64,000 bases of DNA from Gemmatimonadota bacterium (GTDB lineage: Bacteria; Gemmatimonadota; Gemmatimonadetes; Longimicrobiales; Longimicrobiaceae): the NCBI GenBank assembly GCA_031260285.1, contig JAIRKD010000061.1, forward strand, positions 1 through 64,000, read 5' to 3'. This document shows positions 1-8,845 of this stretch, piece after piece (positions within the stretch are counted from its first letter, which is position 1; each line of letters begins with the position of its first letter). A model generated the notes under the pieces. That model saw only the letters and a list, made by a program, of their open reading frames with translations. It had not been told where the DNA came from and made no database searches. The position numbers were made by a program, and so were the translations under genes.

Positions 1-384
1 GGTCAGAAAGTAGGCGAGGAAAAAAGCCAGACTTCCCACGTAAAGCGGATGACGGACAAGACGGTAGGCGCCTGTGCTCGTGATCTCCTGGTTCTTGTGC
101 AGGTTTCCCGATCCCCAGAGACGGATCGCGACACCCAGCAGAATCAGCGTCCAGGGGAGGAAAAAGCGCCAGGAACGGTCGCTTCCGACGAGGTCATATA
201 CCGGGGCGTGCGTGACAAGCGCATGGACAGGTGCCAGAACCACCAGAACCGCGGTCAGAAACGGACGGTTGGAACGGATCGCCCGGATAACCCGCCACAC
301 ACCACTTTTCCGCCCGAGAAGAGCGTTGATCTCCTCGGGCGAGCGGATGTCAGCGGGAACAGCTGTTGTTTCCAGAGTTGTCAA
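1..384 (-). CDS. Isoprenylcysteine carboxyl methyltransferase/PEMT-family membrane protein (3' end cut by window)
   Basis: The reverse-strand frame is open from a TTG at 384 to the window edge, giving 128 codons. The start overlaps the dnaN stop (TTGA), which suggests translational coupling, although no strong Shine-Dalgarno site is visible. Hydrophobic stretches (FLTAVLVVLAPVHAL, FFLPWTLILLGVAI) precede GNLHKNQEITSTGAYRLVRHPLYVG. That is the hallmark of the ICMT/phospholipid N-methyltransferase fold, in which the RHPxY segment helps bind S-adenosylmethionine at the membrane. Members methylate lipids or prenylated/thiol substrates; the substrate here cannot be inferred. The C-terminal end of the SAM site lies outside the window. 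An internal in-frame GTG start is possible but would remove N-terminal sequence. Confidence 0.7.
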   Translation of the reverse strand, partial: MTTLETTAVPADIRSPEEINALLGRKSGVWRVIRAIRSNRPFLTAVLVVLAPVHALVTHAPVYDLVGSDRSWRFFLPWTLILLGVAIRLWGSGNLHKNQEITSTGAYRLVRHPLYVGSLAFFLAYFLT

Positions 385-1487
385 TCGAGTAACCGCAGAG
401 GCATTACGAGACAGAGAAAATCAGGTGCATCCTCGTTGCCCAGCGGTTCCAGCGTTACCGCACGCTCCGGTGCCTTCAGAGTCATCTTCACTTCATCCGT
501 GGGGATGTAGCGAAGCAGCTCCAGGAGATAGTTCGCGTTGAACCCGATCTCGATCGGATCTCCGGAATACTCCACCGGCAGCTCTTCCGACCCCTCACCG
601 AGATCCGGAGTCTGCACCGAGAACTTCATCATCGGTCCGCCGGCCGAGAGACGGATCCGGTGGGTCTGATCGGAAGCCACAATCGCCATCCGCCGGATCG
701 CTCCATTCAGCGCTGCCCGGTCAACGATAAGGATCTTGTCGTTGTCCTTGGGAATGACCTGATCGTACTTCGGGTAGGTACCCTCAATCAGACGGGTGAA
801 GATCCGCACCCCACCGCTCTGGAAACCGATATGGTTGTCAGAACGGGCGATCTGAACTTCCTGGTCCGGCTTGAAAAGCTTCTGGACAAGCGCAAGCGCC
901 TTGGGCGGTACGATAAGCTGGCCTTCCGCTCCCTGACCCGTCCGCGGAATTGTCATCCGGGCGAGGCGGTGACCGTTTGTTGCCACCATTCTCATTTCCG
1001 TCGGGCTCAGCTCCCAGAGAACCCCGTTGAGAATCGGCCGGGTCTCTTCGGTGGATACGGCAAACGTCACATGAGAGATAAGCTCGTTCAGCTCTGCCCC
1101 CGTTGCCTTCCAGTTCTCCTCAAACGAAACAACCTGGTACTCAGGGAACTCCTCGCGGGAAAGTCCATTGAGCCGGAAGCGCGAACGTCCACCGCTGATC
1201 GTGATTGCATCTCCCTGAGCGGAGAGCGAAATCGGCGCGGTTGGAAGCTCACGCGCGATCTCCTGCAGCTTTCGCGCGGGTGCCGCGATTGCTCCACCCA
1301 TCTCGATTTCCGCCGGCACGATGATCGATACGGATGTATCCATATCGGTTCCGCTCAGACGAAGACCGTTTGCGGTGGTCTCAAGCAGGATATTCGTGAG
1401 AATCGGAAGCGTTGTACGCGTCGGTACACTCCCGGCCACGGCGGAAAGGCCCTCCTGAAGCTTCTCTCGCGTAATGCTGACTTTCAT
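381..1487 (-). CDS. dnaN: DNA polymerase III sliding clamp (beta subunit)
   Basis: A 368-residue protein of the usual DnaN length. It starts MKVSITREKLQEGLSAVAG, contains the clamp-typical PTRTTLPILTNILLE and TRPILNGVLWE segments, and ends with MPLRLLD, the conserved C-terminal clamp motif. The protein forms a ring-shaped dimer around DNA and tethers polymerase III and other replication and repair partners. It lies downstream of dnaA on the same strand, separated by about 440 bp carrying DnaA-box-like sites. The ICMT-family gene overlaps its stop codon by 4 bases. Confidence 0.97.
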   Translation of the reverse strand: MKVSITREKLQEGLSAVAGSVPTRTTLPILTNILLETTANGLRLSGTDMDTSVSIIVPAEIEMGGAIAAPARKLQEIARELPTAPISLSAQGDAITISGGRSRFRLNGLSREEFPEYQVVSFEENWKATGAELNELISHVTFAVSTEETRPILNGVLWELSPTEMRMVATNGHRLARMTIPRTGQGAEGQLIVPPKALALVQKLFKPDQEVQIARSDNHIGFQSGGVRIFTRLIEGTYPKYDQVIPKDNDKILIVDRAALNGAIRRMAIVASDQTHRIRLSAGGPMMKFSVQTPDLGEGSEELPVEYSGDPIEIGFNANYLLELLRYIPTDEVKMTLKAPERAVTLEPLGNEDAPDFLCLVMPLRLLD

Positions 1488-1929
1488 GTGATCCGATTCG
1501 GTTATCGAGTTTTCGACAAAGAAGCTCTTAAGACGTCCGTCGATTAATCAATTTCGTATTCGTAGTAGAGGGTGGGGAAATGTTGAAATCCCTCGCCTCC
1601 AATCTCGTAACTTCAGAAAGACACAGAAGATCAGTGTCCCGAAAACAGGGTGGAAAGGTGCGTGGAAATCTCCTGCGTTCTCCACTTTTTCCGCTCGTTT
1701 TCCACCCTGTGTGGAAATTTCTCCACTTTCCACAAACAGTCCACAACCAATCCACGCGGATATCCACACCCTCAAACCCGCCGGATCACGGATGTCAGAA
1801 CACCTTTATTCGACGGTTGATCCATTTCCGGGTAGGGGCGACCGGCCGGTCGCCCCTACGGATATCATCTGTGTCATCCCCGTCACCCCGTATCACCCGT
1901 GTCATCCCCGCTACCCACATCATCCGCAA
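1488..1929. promoter_or_regulatory. dnaA-dnaN intergenic region with DnaA-box-like sites (possible oriC part or dnaN promoter)
   Basis: No gene is supported here. Near-consensus DnaA boxes (consensus TTATCCACA) cluster at 1710-1718 (TGTGGAAAT, reverse), 1726-1734 (CTTTCCACA) and 1760-1768 (ATATCCACA), among several further TCCAC/GTGGA half-sites between 1650 and 1770. None is perfect. The region also contains a perfect 28-bp palindromic repeat at 1832-1859. It could be an origin element, an autoregulated dnaN promoter, or both. Confidence 0.5.
1832..1859. repeat. Perfect 28-bp palindromic repeat with GTAGGGGCG arms
   Basis: A perfect inverted repeat with outer arms GTAGGGGCG and CGCCCCTAC and the central core ACCGGCCGGT. 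The same outer-arm logic with different cores recurs near 39.9, 40.0, 41.8 and 41.9 kb, so this is one member of a dispersed palindromic family. Confidence 0.7.
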
Positions 1930-3339
1930 CTACGTTCCCAGCCCGGTCCGGAGTGCATGGAGACGCCGGGCAAATAACGGGTCGCGGGCCATCTCCTCCT
2001 CCACCTTGGCGATCGAGTGGATCACGGTTGAATGATCTCTGCCACCGAAGAGCCGGCCGACTTCCACGAGAGGCAGACCGAAGACCTCTTTGATGAGGTA
2101 CATCGCCACCTGACGGGGAATGGTGAGATCTTTTGTCCGTTTCCGCGAGATCAGGGCGTCCACGGAGACTCCCCATTCGTCGGCAATCGCAGCGCGCAGC
2201 AGCTCCGGAGAGACCCGCTGACCCCCGGAACTGTCCGATGGAGTCCGGATCATTCCGCCAAGCGCTGCCCGGGCGAGGTTCACATTGATCTCCTGCCGGG
2301 TCAACGACGAGTACGCCAGGAGTTTGATGATCGCTCCCTCCAGCTCCCGGACCGACGAAGTACAGTGAGTGGCGATGAAGTCGAGGACTTCTTCCATTCC
2401 GGAGATCTCAAGACCGTCGTCCTGCGCCCGTTTGCGCAGAATCGCGACCCGGGTCTCGAGATCGGGAAGCTGGATATCCGTGACAAGACCCCACTCGAAG
2501 CGCGAGATCAGGCGATCCTCCAGACCCGTCTCCTTGGGAGGCCGGTCCGAGGTCAGCACAATCTGGCGCTGGGCGTCGTGAAGAGAGTTGAAGGTGTGGA
2601 AAAACTCCTCCTGGGTGCCGCTCTTGTTCTCCAGGAACTGGATATCGTCCACCAGAAGCAGATCGATCTGCCGGTACCGCTGCCGGAACTCATCCATCTT
2701 CCGGTTCTGGATCGAGCCGATCAGATCGTTGGTGAAGCGCTCGGATGACAGGTAGAGCACCCGCTTCCCCGGATCCCGGCTGAGCACCGCATGCCCGATG
2801 GCGTGCATGAGATGGGTCTTCCCGAGACCCACGCCACCATAGATGAAAAGCGGATTGTAAAGCCGGGCCGGTGTCTGTGAAACCGCGTGCGCGGCGGCGG
2901 CGGCGAGCTGGTTGTTGTTGCCGATAACGAACCGGTCAAAGGTATACCGCTCGTTCAGAGGCGTCCGCTGCGGGGCAACCACCTCACCGGCTCCTTCAGG
3001 GCGGGTGACAGCACCGGCAGCGGCTGCACTGTCAGCCGTATCCATCCGGGAAAGTGCGAGCACCGGCGGCCGTCCCGCGGTACTGCCGTCCTGGGTGAAC
3101 TGGACACTGATCCGGTACCGTTTTCCGAAAAGCCGCTCGCTGATGGCTCCGAAAAGCTCCGCGTATTTATGCTCAACCCAGCTGACGGCGAACGGATTCG
3201 GCGTCGAGACAATCAGGCTGTCATGAGAAACGGAGATCGCATGGGTCGGTGCAAGCCAGGTGCGAAAGGCCTGCTCGCTGAGCGACTCCCGTGCCTCGGC
3301 AAGGATGCGGGACCATACTTCGGAAGCGCTCAGCTCCAT
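1930..3339 (-). CDS. dnaA: Chromosomal replication initiator protein DnaA
   Basis: From the ATG at 3339 the protein has 469 residues, typical for DnaA. Domain I starts MELSASEVWSRILAEARESL, followed by a variable linker. The AAA+ domain has Walker A GGVGLGKTHL and Walker B LLVDDIQF. The C-terminal DNA-binding domain carries the signature GGRDHSTVIHSIAKVEEEM, which reads DnaA boxes. The frame is open upstream to a TTG at 3414 (25 extra residues). The ATG was preferred because it places domain I at the normal N-terminus. A perfect DnaA box lies upstream, consistent with autoregulation. Confidence 0.97.
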   Translation of the reverse strand: MELSASEVWSRILAEARESLSEQAFRTWLAPTHAISVSHDSLIVSTPNPFAVSWVEHKYAELFGAISERLFGKRYRISVQFTQDGSTAGRPPVLALSRMDTADSAAAAGAVTRPEGAGEVVAPQRTPLNERYTFDRFVIGNNNQLAAAAAHAVSQTPARLYNPLFIYGGVGLGKTHLMHAIGHAVLSRDPGKRVLYLSSERFTNDLIGSIQNRKMDEFRQRYRQIDLLLVDDIQFLENKSGTQEEFFHTFNSLHDAQRQIVLTSDRPPKETGLEDRLISRFEWGLVTDIQLPDLETRVAILRKRAQDDGLEISGMEEVLDFIATHCTSSVRELEGAIIKLLAYSSLTRQEINVNLARAALGGMIRTPSDSSGGQRVSPELLRAAIADEWGVSVDALISRKRTKDLTIPRQVAMYLIKEVFGLPLVEVGRLFGGRDHSTVIHSIAKVEEEMARDPLFARRLHALRTGLGT

Positions 3340-3400
3340 TGATTCGGCACGTTGCAGCGGGCTTTCAAGCGGGACGCGAGGGGCCAAGCTAGATCTGGAA

Positions 3401-3409
3401 TGTGGATAA
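3401..3409 (-). promoter_or_regulatory. Perfect DnaA box upstream of dnaA
   Basis: TGTGGATAA on the plus strand (TTATCCACA on minus), 62 bases upstream of the chosen dnaA start. The rest of the dnaA-rpmH divergent interval (3340-3709) has no further perfect box and no recognisable gene. It must hold the promoters for both genes. Confidence 0.6.
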
Positions 3410-3709
3410 GTCAAGGCAAAAACCGGGCGTTTCCTGGCGCTCCGGACACGTCGCTGAATCTCCTTGTTAATATGGGGATCCGTTGTTGAGGCAGGGACTC
3501 ATTTCGGATCGGTTCCGCGACATCCCCCGCATCATCCGGGGGATCGTTCCTGAATCCGGATGGAAAACCCGGTCACCAGGCGGTTCGGCGGGGTATTCTC
3601 GCGTCCGGAGTTGACGGAGGCGAAGAGTACATCTATCTTCAGCGGTCTGTCTCCGAATTATCGGAAGTAGTCAGAAACCGAGAGAAGTTGTGTCAGCCGA
3701 GGGCAAGCG

Positions 3710-3871
3710 ATGAAGCCGAGTTACCGTCCACGCAACCGGAAGCGGATCAACAAGCATGGGTTCCGCTCCCGTATGGCCACCAAGGGTGGCCGGAAGCTTC
3801 TGAACGCCCGGCGCAAGCGGGGCCGGAAGCGTCTTGTAGTCACTATCGGGGGCAAGAGCGGCCGTCAGTAG
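3710..3871 (+). CDS. rpmH: 50S ribosomal protein L34
   Basis: A 53-residue, Arg/Lys-rich protein beginning [20 protein letters not shown] and continuing [20 protein letters not shown], the universally conserved L34 sequence. There is a short C-terminal extension ending in SGRQ. L34 is the small ribosomal protein usually encoded beside rnpA and divergent from dnaA, exactly as here. A GAGG-type ribosome site lies about 8 bases upstream of the ATG. Confidence 0.97.
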   Translation: MKPSYRPRNRKRINKHGFRSRMATKGGRKLLNARRKRGRKRLVVTIGGKSGRQ

Positions 3872-3895
3872 TCGGACGCTCTTCGAAGTGCGGCG

Positions 3896-4318
3896 ATGAC
3901 GGAAGAGTCGCCGTCGGGGTCGGGAGGGAACCGTTTCCCACGGGAAGCGCGGGTCACCCGGTCCGACGATATCCGGGCACTCTTTCGACGGGGGAAGAGG
4001 AGAAGGACGTTCAGCCTGGACGTCTTGGTCTCCGCTTCCCCCGCCGTGCGTTCACGGATCGGGTTTGTGGTCCCGAAACCGCGGAAAAGACCCGGCGAGC
4101 CGAAGACCCGGATCCGCGCCGCTGCGGTGCGCAGGAATTTGCTCAAGAGGCGGTTGAAGGAAATCGCCCGGGTCGAACTTCTGTCAGCTCTACCCTCCGG
4201 CCAGGGGTGTCTGGATATCCTTGTCCGGGCAAGGCCGGAAGCGTATGACGTGGGGTTCGAGCAGCTGCGGTCGGAGCTTCTTGAGGTGAAAGAATGGCTT
4301 TGCTCCAGAAGGCACTGA
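3896..4318 (+). CDS. rnpA: Ribonuclease P protein component
   Basis: A 140-residue basic protein. It has the RnpA core: phenylalanine-rich strand region, [15 protein letters not shown], then the RNR-like motif [17 protein letters not shown] that contacts the RNase P RNA. The family matures the 5' ends of tRNAs. It starts 24 bases after rpmH, and its 3' end overlaps yidD by 25 bases, the classical rpmH-rnpA-yidD arrangement. The first 15 or so residues are a Ser/Gly-rich extension. Confidence 0.95.
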   Translation: MTEESPSGSGGNRFPREARVTRSDDIRALFRRGKRRRTFSLDVLVSASPAVRSRIGFVVPKPRKRPGEPKTRIRAAAVRRNLLKRRLKEIARVELLSALPSGQGCLDILVRARPEAYDVGFEQLRSELLEVKEWLCSRRH

Positions 4319-4512
4319 TCGGCGGAATTCGGTTCTATCAGAGGGCGCTTTCGCCGCTGAAGCCGCCGGTGTGTCGTTATTATCCCACCTGCTCGGCGTA
4401 CGGGCTTGAAGCCATCCGGAAGTACGGGGCGGCAAAAGGCTCCTGGCTTACCATCCGGCGTATTCTCCGGTGTCATCCCTTCAGGCCAGGTGGTTACGAT
4501 CCCGTGCCGTAG
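4294..4512 (+). CDS. yidD: Membrane protein insertion efficiency factor YidD
   Basis: A 72-residue protein with the family pattern: [28 protein letters not shown] followed by [18 protein letters not shown]. The three conserved cysteines (VCRYYPTC and RC) are present. YidD is a peripheral membrane factor that helps YidC-dependent insertion. Its start lies inside rnpA, and yidC follows after about 174 bases. Confidence 0.95.
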   Translation: MALLQKALIGGIRFYQRALSPLKPPVCRYYPTCSAYGLEAIRKYGAAKGSWLTIRRILRCHPFRPGGYDPVP

Positions 4513-4686
4513 CGGGTTGGTGCCCGGAAATCTTTCAGAGGTATCGATGGTGCCGGGCGTGGAAGCGCTGTAACTGAAACAGACGGGGCCGGTACGACGT
4601 ACCCCCTGCATCCGGATGTAATGGATCCGGCCGAGGCATGGGGTGTCTCTGTGCTTCAGCCTGAATGATATCTCAAGAGCGGGAAA

Positions 4687-6396
4687 ATGGAGAAAAGACT
4701 TCTGCTGGCAATTGTCCTCATGACATTTGCCATGCTCATAACCAATCGGTTCTTCGGACCGACGACCCCCTCCGATCAGGTGGTGGCGGACTCGGTTCTG
4801 GCGACAACTCTTCCTGGTGTAACGCAGGCACCGGGGGTGCCCCGCGTTTCCGCCGCCCCCTCGACAGGTTCCGCGGACTCTGTGGTGGTCACCTCAGATC
4901 ACTACCGGTATGTCTTCTCGACCCGGGGCGCTGCGCTCAGGTCGGCGTCGCTGATCTCCTATCCCTCCTACAGCGAGCCGGGTTCACCCGTCCAGCTGGT
5001 TCCGGAGGGAGTGACTGATTTCCTCTCCTACCGCCTTGTTCTTGGAGCGGACACGCTCTCTCTGGCGGCGCTGCCGTTTGAGGCGAGTGAGCGGCAGGTT
5101 GATGTCAGTTCGGGGAGAAGGGCGGTGGATTTCTCCTGGCATGATGAGGGCGGCCTGGGAGTTGTCTTCCGCTACGAGTTTGCGCCGGAAGGTTACCTGG
5201 TCGGGGTTACCGGGCGGGTTGAACAGACGGGTGGACAGCAGGCGTACCTTCTCGCCCGGCTGGGTCCGGGGCTCGCGGTGCATGAGAACCCCGCGCACCA
5301 CAGCGAGCAGGACTTTGCTTTTGTCACCCGCGGTGACGACGGGATCAAGCGGCGTCCATTCCGGCAGATCGAGAGCCAGGAGGTGGCGGAGGGTCCGCTG
5401 CACTGGGCTGCCATCAAGGACAAGTATTTCCTCGCGGCGATCATCCGTCAGGAAAGCGGGCCGGTGTCGCGGGCGGTTGTGACGCCCGCCCCCGCCGCGA
5501 CCCGTGTTCTGCCCAATGGAAATGAGCTTACCCTGCCCCGCGCGCAGGTTGAGGTGGCGGTCCCGGTGGCGGCGGATGGAGAGTTTGCTTTCCAGGCCTA
5601 CCTCGGTCCCCAGGACTACCGGACGCTGAAGGCGGTCGGACATGACCTGGAGAATGTGACCCCGTATGGATACCGCTGGCTTCAGCCGGTGATCGGTCCG
5701 CTCTCCGCGGCGGTGCTCTGGGTCCTGAATACGCTGCACGATACGCTGGGGATCTCGTACGGGTGGGTGCTGGTGATCTTCGGAGTGATGATGCGGGTGG
5801 TTCTCTGGCCGCTCAACGCCAAGGCCATGCGCTCGCAGCTGAAGACGATGACCGTCCAGCCGCTGCTTCAGGAGATCCGGGAGAAGTACAAGGACGATCC
5901 GGAAAAGCAGCAGCAGGCGATGGTGGCGCTGTACAAGGAGCATGGCTTCAACCCGTTTGGCGGGTGTCTTCCGCTTCTGGTACCGTTCCCGGTGCTGATT
6001 ACGCTTTTCTTCGTCTTCCGGAACACAATTGCGTTCCGGGGTGCCCGGTTCCTCTGGCTTCCGGACCTCTCGCTGCCGGATCCGATCTACATCCTGCCGG
6101 TTCTGCTCGTGGTTTCGATGTTCTCGCTCCAGTGGGTGATGTCCCATCTGAGCGGCATGGAGCAGAACTCGCAGATGAAGATGATGATGTACTTCATGCC
6201 GCTGATGATGGGTATCTTCTTCTTCAGCATGCCCTCGGGTCTGAACGTGTATTATACGGTTACGCAGATCGCGAGCATTCCGCAGCAGGTGCTGATTTCG
6301 ATTGAACGGCGGAAAGCGCAGGAGGAGCTGAAGCGGAATAAGGTGATGAATGCTGTGTCATCACGTGATAACAAGGGTAAGGGAAGAGCGAAGTGA
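4687..6396 (+). CDS. yidC: Membrane protein insertase YidC (Oxa1 family)
   Basis: A 569-residue protein of Gram-negative architecture. An N-terminal membrane anchor (LLLAIVLMTFAMLITNRFF) is followed by a roughly 280-residue periplasmic domain (VVVTSDHYRYVFSTRGAALRSASL is its typical first strand). The conserved Oxa1 core then begins at YGWVLVIFGVMMRVVLWPLNAKAMRS, with the NPFGGCLPLLVPFPVLITLFFVF hairpin and SGLNVYYTVTQIASIPQQVLI at the end. It inserts and folds inner-membrane proteins with or without SecYEG. The large periplasmic domain argues for a diderm host. The jag gene that often follows yidC is absent. Confidence 0.96.
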   Translation: MEKRLLLAIVLMTFAMLITNRFFGPTTPSDQVVADSVLATTLPGVTQAPGVPRVSAAPSTGSADSVVVTSDHYRYVFSTRGAALRSASLISYPSYSEPGSPVQLVPEGVTDFLSYRLVLGADTLSLAALPFEASERQVDVSSGRRAVDFSWHDEGGLGVVFRYEFAPEGYLVGVTGRVEQTGGQQAYLLARLGPGLAVHENPAHHSEQDFAFVTRGDDGIKRRPFRQIESQEVAEGPLHWAAIKDKYFLAAIIRQESGPVSRAVVTPAPAATRVLPNGNELTLPRAQVEVAVPVAADGEFAFQAYLGPQDYRTLKAVGHDLENVTPYGYRWLQPVIGPLSAAVLWVLNTLHDTLGISYGWVLVIFGVMMRVVLWPLNAKAMRSQLKTMTVQPLLQEIREKYKDDPEKQQQAMVALYKEHGFNPFGGCLPLLVPFPVLITLFFVFRNTIAFRGARFLWLPDLSLPDPIYILPVLLVVSMFSLQWVMSHLSGMEQNSQMKMMMYFMPLMMGIFFFSMPSGLNVYYTVTQIASIPQQVLISIERRKAQEELKRNKVMNAVSSRDNKGKGRAK

Positions 6397-6851
6397 CGGT
6401 GTGATCCTGGGCCCGCTTCCGGTGGTATCATCGGGGCGGGTTCAGGAGAAGTCCCCCTGTTTCCGCGTCGTATTCTCCTGGTCCTGCTGTTCTCCGGTTC
6501 CTGTACTTCCCGCTCCGTCTCCCGTTGCTCTCCATTCCTGTCCCTGCCTCGATAGGCACCAATCGCTATCGATTCCTGATACAGGCGCGCGGCCTTTCTC
6601 TGCAGTAGATTATATCCGTCCTGAATACTGCTTTCCGGCACCACCCAAAGAGGATTTCCTGTTACATCAGATTGTGATGGGACAACCGGGTATGGCCGGG
6701 GTGCGTGCCGGGAGCCCGGAATCGAAGCTGTTGAGAGGATTTACGGGCAGAAACTTCGGCAGGGATACGGACGGGATCACATGGTGGTTCACAGGCAGGT
6801 TTGCGGGCCAGAGTTACGGAGCCTGTCGCGCGCAGGGGAAAGGGGTCCGGA
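6397..6851. other. yidC-mnmE intergenic region, no gene seen
   Basis: 455 bases without a convincing coding frame. The stretch from about 6440 to 6560 is strongly pyrimidine-biased on the plus strand (repeated TCCTG/TCTCC words). It resembles a similar C/T-rich tract at about 10420-10500. The mnmE ribosome site AGGGGAAAGGGG lies at the right end. Confidence 0.4.
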
Positions 6852-8246
6852 ATGAGCACTGTTTCACCACGGCTGGATGATACCATCGCCGCGATCGCAA
6901 CGCCTGAGGGCAGAGGCGCCCTGGCGATTGTTCGTGTTTCGGGGCGGAGTGCTGGCCGGATCCTTCTTCAGCTTGCCCCATCGCTTCGCGGAGAGCTTCC
7001 ATCGGCGCGGCGTCAGCTTCTCCTCGCCCTGATTCATCCCGTTTCCGGGGAGATGATTGATCGGGCGCTGTGTACCCGGTTTGTCGCTCCTGCGAGCTTT
7101 ACGGGTGAAGACTCGGTTGAATTCGGTTGTCATGGTGGCGAGCTGACCCCCCGGCTGTTGCTTGAAGCACTGCGATCACTGGGTGCCAGAGACGCCCAGC
7201 CGGGGGAGTTTACACGTCGGGCGTACCTCAACGGGCGGGTTGATCTGGTACAGGCGGAGGCGATTGGTGACCTCATCAACAGCCGGTCTCCGGCGATGCG
7301 GAGGGCAGCGATCCACCAGGTGGAGCGGGGGCTTTCCGGGCGCCTTGGAGAGCTGCGTGACGCGGTGCTGCGAGCGGAAGCACTTTCAGCCTATTCGATC
7401 GACTTCCCCGAGGAGGACGAGCCTCCTGTGCCGATGGCCCGGATTGTGGAAGCCGTTGAGGACGCCCGTGACCGGATCAACCGTATGCTCCGCACGGCAC
7501 CGGAAGGACGGCTGCTCAGGCATGGGCCCCTGGTTGTTCTCGCAGGCAGGCCGAACTCCGGCAAGTCCTCTCTCTTCAATGCCTTACTGGGTTTTGAGCG
7601 CTCCATTGTCACAGACATTCCGGGGACCACCCGCGATGCTGTTGAGGCGGAGGTTGTGCTGGGCGGCTATCCCTTCCGGCTCGCGGATACCGCGGGGATC
7701 CGGGAGACCGCTGACAAGGTGGAGGCGGTTGGAATCGAGGTCGCCCGGCGTTATGTGGGAGGAGCGGATATCCTGCTTTTCTGCACGGACTCCATACACG
7801 GGCCGGACCCGCTGGAGCGTCAGTTTCTTGAGGAGTACGAGGGGAAGCGGGTCATTATCGTCCGTACCAAGATGGATCTGACGCTGAATTCCCGGACGCG
7901 TTCAGACGGAGTTTTTCCGGAATCGGCCACCACGATCTGTCTTTCCGTGATAACAGGAGAAGGTCTGGGTGAGCTCTGCGACTGTATGGCAGCGATGACT
8001 TTCAGGGCGGTTGATCAGTCGGCGGATTCTGATCCGGTGATTACGCGTGAACGTCATGCCCGTGCGCTTGGTGAAGCGGCGGCGGAGCTGGAGCTTTTCC
8101 TTCTCGGCAGCCGGGCCGCGCTTCCTCTTGATCTGGCGGCTACCCATCTCAGGGCCGCGGTTGCCGCGATTGACGGGATTATCGGGATCGTAACGCCAGA
8201 CGATATCCTTGGCGCAGTATTCTCCACTTTCTGCGTGGGAAAGTAG
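6852..8246 (+). CDS. mnmE: tRNA-modifying GTPase MnmE (TrmE)
   Basis: From ATG 6852 (good AGGGG ribosome site) the protein has 464 residues. The N-terminal tetrahydrofolate-binding domain begins with DDTIAAIATPEGRGALAIVRVSG. A G domain follows with P-loop GRPNSGKSSLFNALLG, TT-containing switch I (IPGTTRDAV), DTAG and TKMD. The C-terminus FCVGK matches the C(I/L/V)GK motif that supplies the catalytic cysteine. With MnmG it adds the aminomethyl-type group to U34 of certain tRNAs. The frame continues upstream to 6801, but that extension lacks family sequence. Confidence 0.96.
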   Translation: MSTVSPRLDDTIAAIATPEGRGALAIVRVSGRSAGRILLQLAPSLRGELPSARRQLLLALIHPVSGEMIDRALCTRFVAPASFTGEDSVEFGCHGGELTPRLLLEALRSLGARDAQPGEFTRRAYLNGRVDLVQAEAIGDLINSRSPAMRRAAIHQVERGLSGRLGELRDAVLRAEALSAYSIDFPEEDEPPVPMARIVEAVEDARDRINRMLRTAPEGRLLRHGPLVVLAGRPNSGKSSLFNALLGFERSIVTDIPGTTRDAVEAEVVLGGYPFRLADTAGIRETADKVEAVGIEVARRYVGGADILLFCTDSIHGPDPLERQFLEEYEGKRVIIVRTKMDLTLNSRTRSDGVFPESATTICLSVITGEGLGELCDCMAAMTFRAVDQSADSDPVITRERHARALGEAAAELELFLLGSRAALPLDLAATHLRAAVAAIDGIIGIVTPDDILGAVFSTFCVGK

Positions 8247-8339
8247 CCGGAACGGCAGCTGTCAGCCGGATTTTAACTTCCGGCGCACTTGATGAAGGAT
8301 ACGGAAGTTTTCCCCGTTTTTGATCTCAGCCTGGCGAAC

Positions 8340-8373
8340 AAAATGCCCCCTGAATCGTTTCAGGAGGCATTTT
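8340..8373. terminator. Intrinsic, probably bidirectional terminator between mnmE and acylphosphatase genes
   Basis: A 15-bp perfect stem (AAAATGCCCCCTGAA, then the loop, then its complement ending GGCATTTT) with a very short loop. A-run and T-run flanks allow it to serve both the rightward mnmE transcript and the leftward genes ending at 8522. Confidence 0.8.
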
Positions 8374-8521
8374 GCCTGTAGATCTGACCCCGTGTATTCC
8401 AATTATTACGATCGACGTTCCTGGGGCGATTGTGGAGGTCGTTTTTTCAGGCAATTCAAAGCTTTTTTGCAGTCCCTGCCCCGTTTAATGAACTCCCGCT
8501 GTCCGGTGGATGCGCAGGGGC

Positions 8522-8845
8522 TCAGTAGACGATTTCGAATCCGCTGGTTGCTGCAAGTGTGATTTCCGCTGCGGTAATGGAGATCACATGTGCCGTTGCT
8601 GGTCCCTCCAGGAGCTTTCTGCGAAAAGAGGAGAGGGTGTTCCGATCTCCAATCGCATCCACCTGAACACAGCCATCGGGCAGGTTGCGGACGTTGCCGG
8701 CAACCTTGTGTTCGTGCGCGAGGCGCTGTGTCCAGGCGCGGTATCCCACACCCTGCACCCGACCTCCGACGATGTAACGGACACCCGCAACTGCTGTTGA
8801 CCGGGGTGGAACGCCGGAGTCAGCGATCGAAGATGTCGTCGTCAT
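8522..8845 (-). CDS. acyP: Acylphosphatase
   Basis: The core starts at VRYIVGGRVQGVGYRAW, the acylphosphatase signature GxVQGVxxR (catalytic Arg). It continues with VAGNVRNLPDGCVQVDAIGD, matching GWVRNxxDGxVE with the catalytic Asn. The enzyme hydrolyses acyl phosphates such as carbamoyl or 1,3-bisphosphoglycerate. The ATG at 8845 (107 residues) was chosen among a string of ATG/TTG codons. It overlaps the preceding minus-strand gene by 26 bases. Longer starts up to 8950 would add an unrelated tail. Confidence 0.85.
   Translation of the reverse strand: MTTTSSIADSGVPPRSTAVAGVRYIVGGRVQGVGYRAWTQRLAHEHKVAGNVRNLPDGCVQVDAIGDRNTLSSFRRKLLEGPATAHVISITAAEITLAATSGFEIVY

Noticed and set aside
6252..6644. 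Minus-strand frame between yidC and mnmE
   Set aside because: It overlaps the end of yidC and reads low-complexity sequence from a pyrimidine-rich tract.
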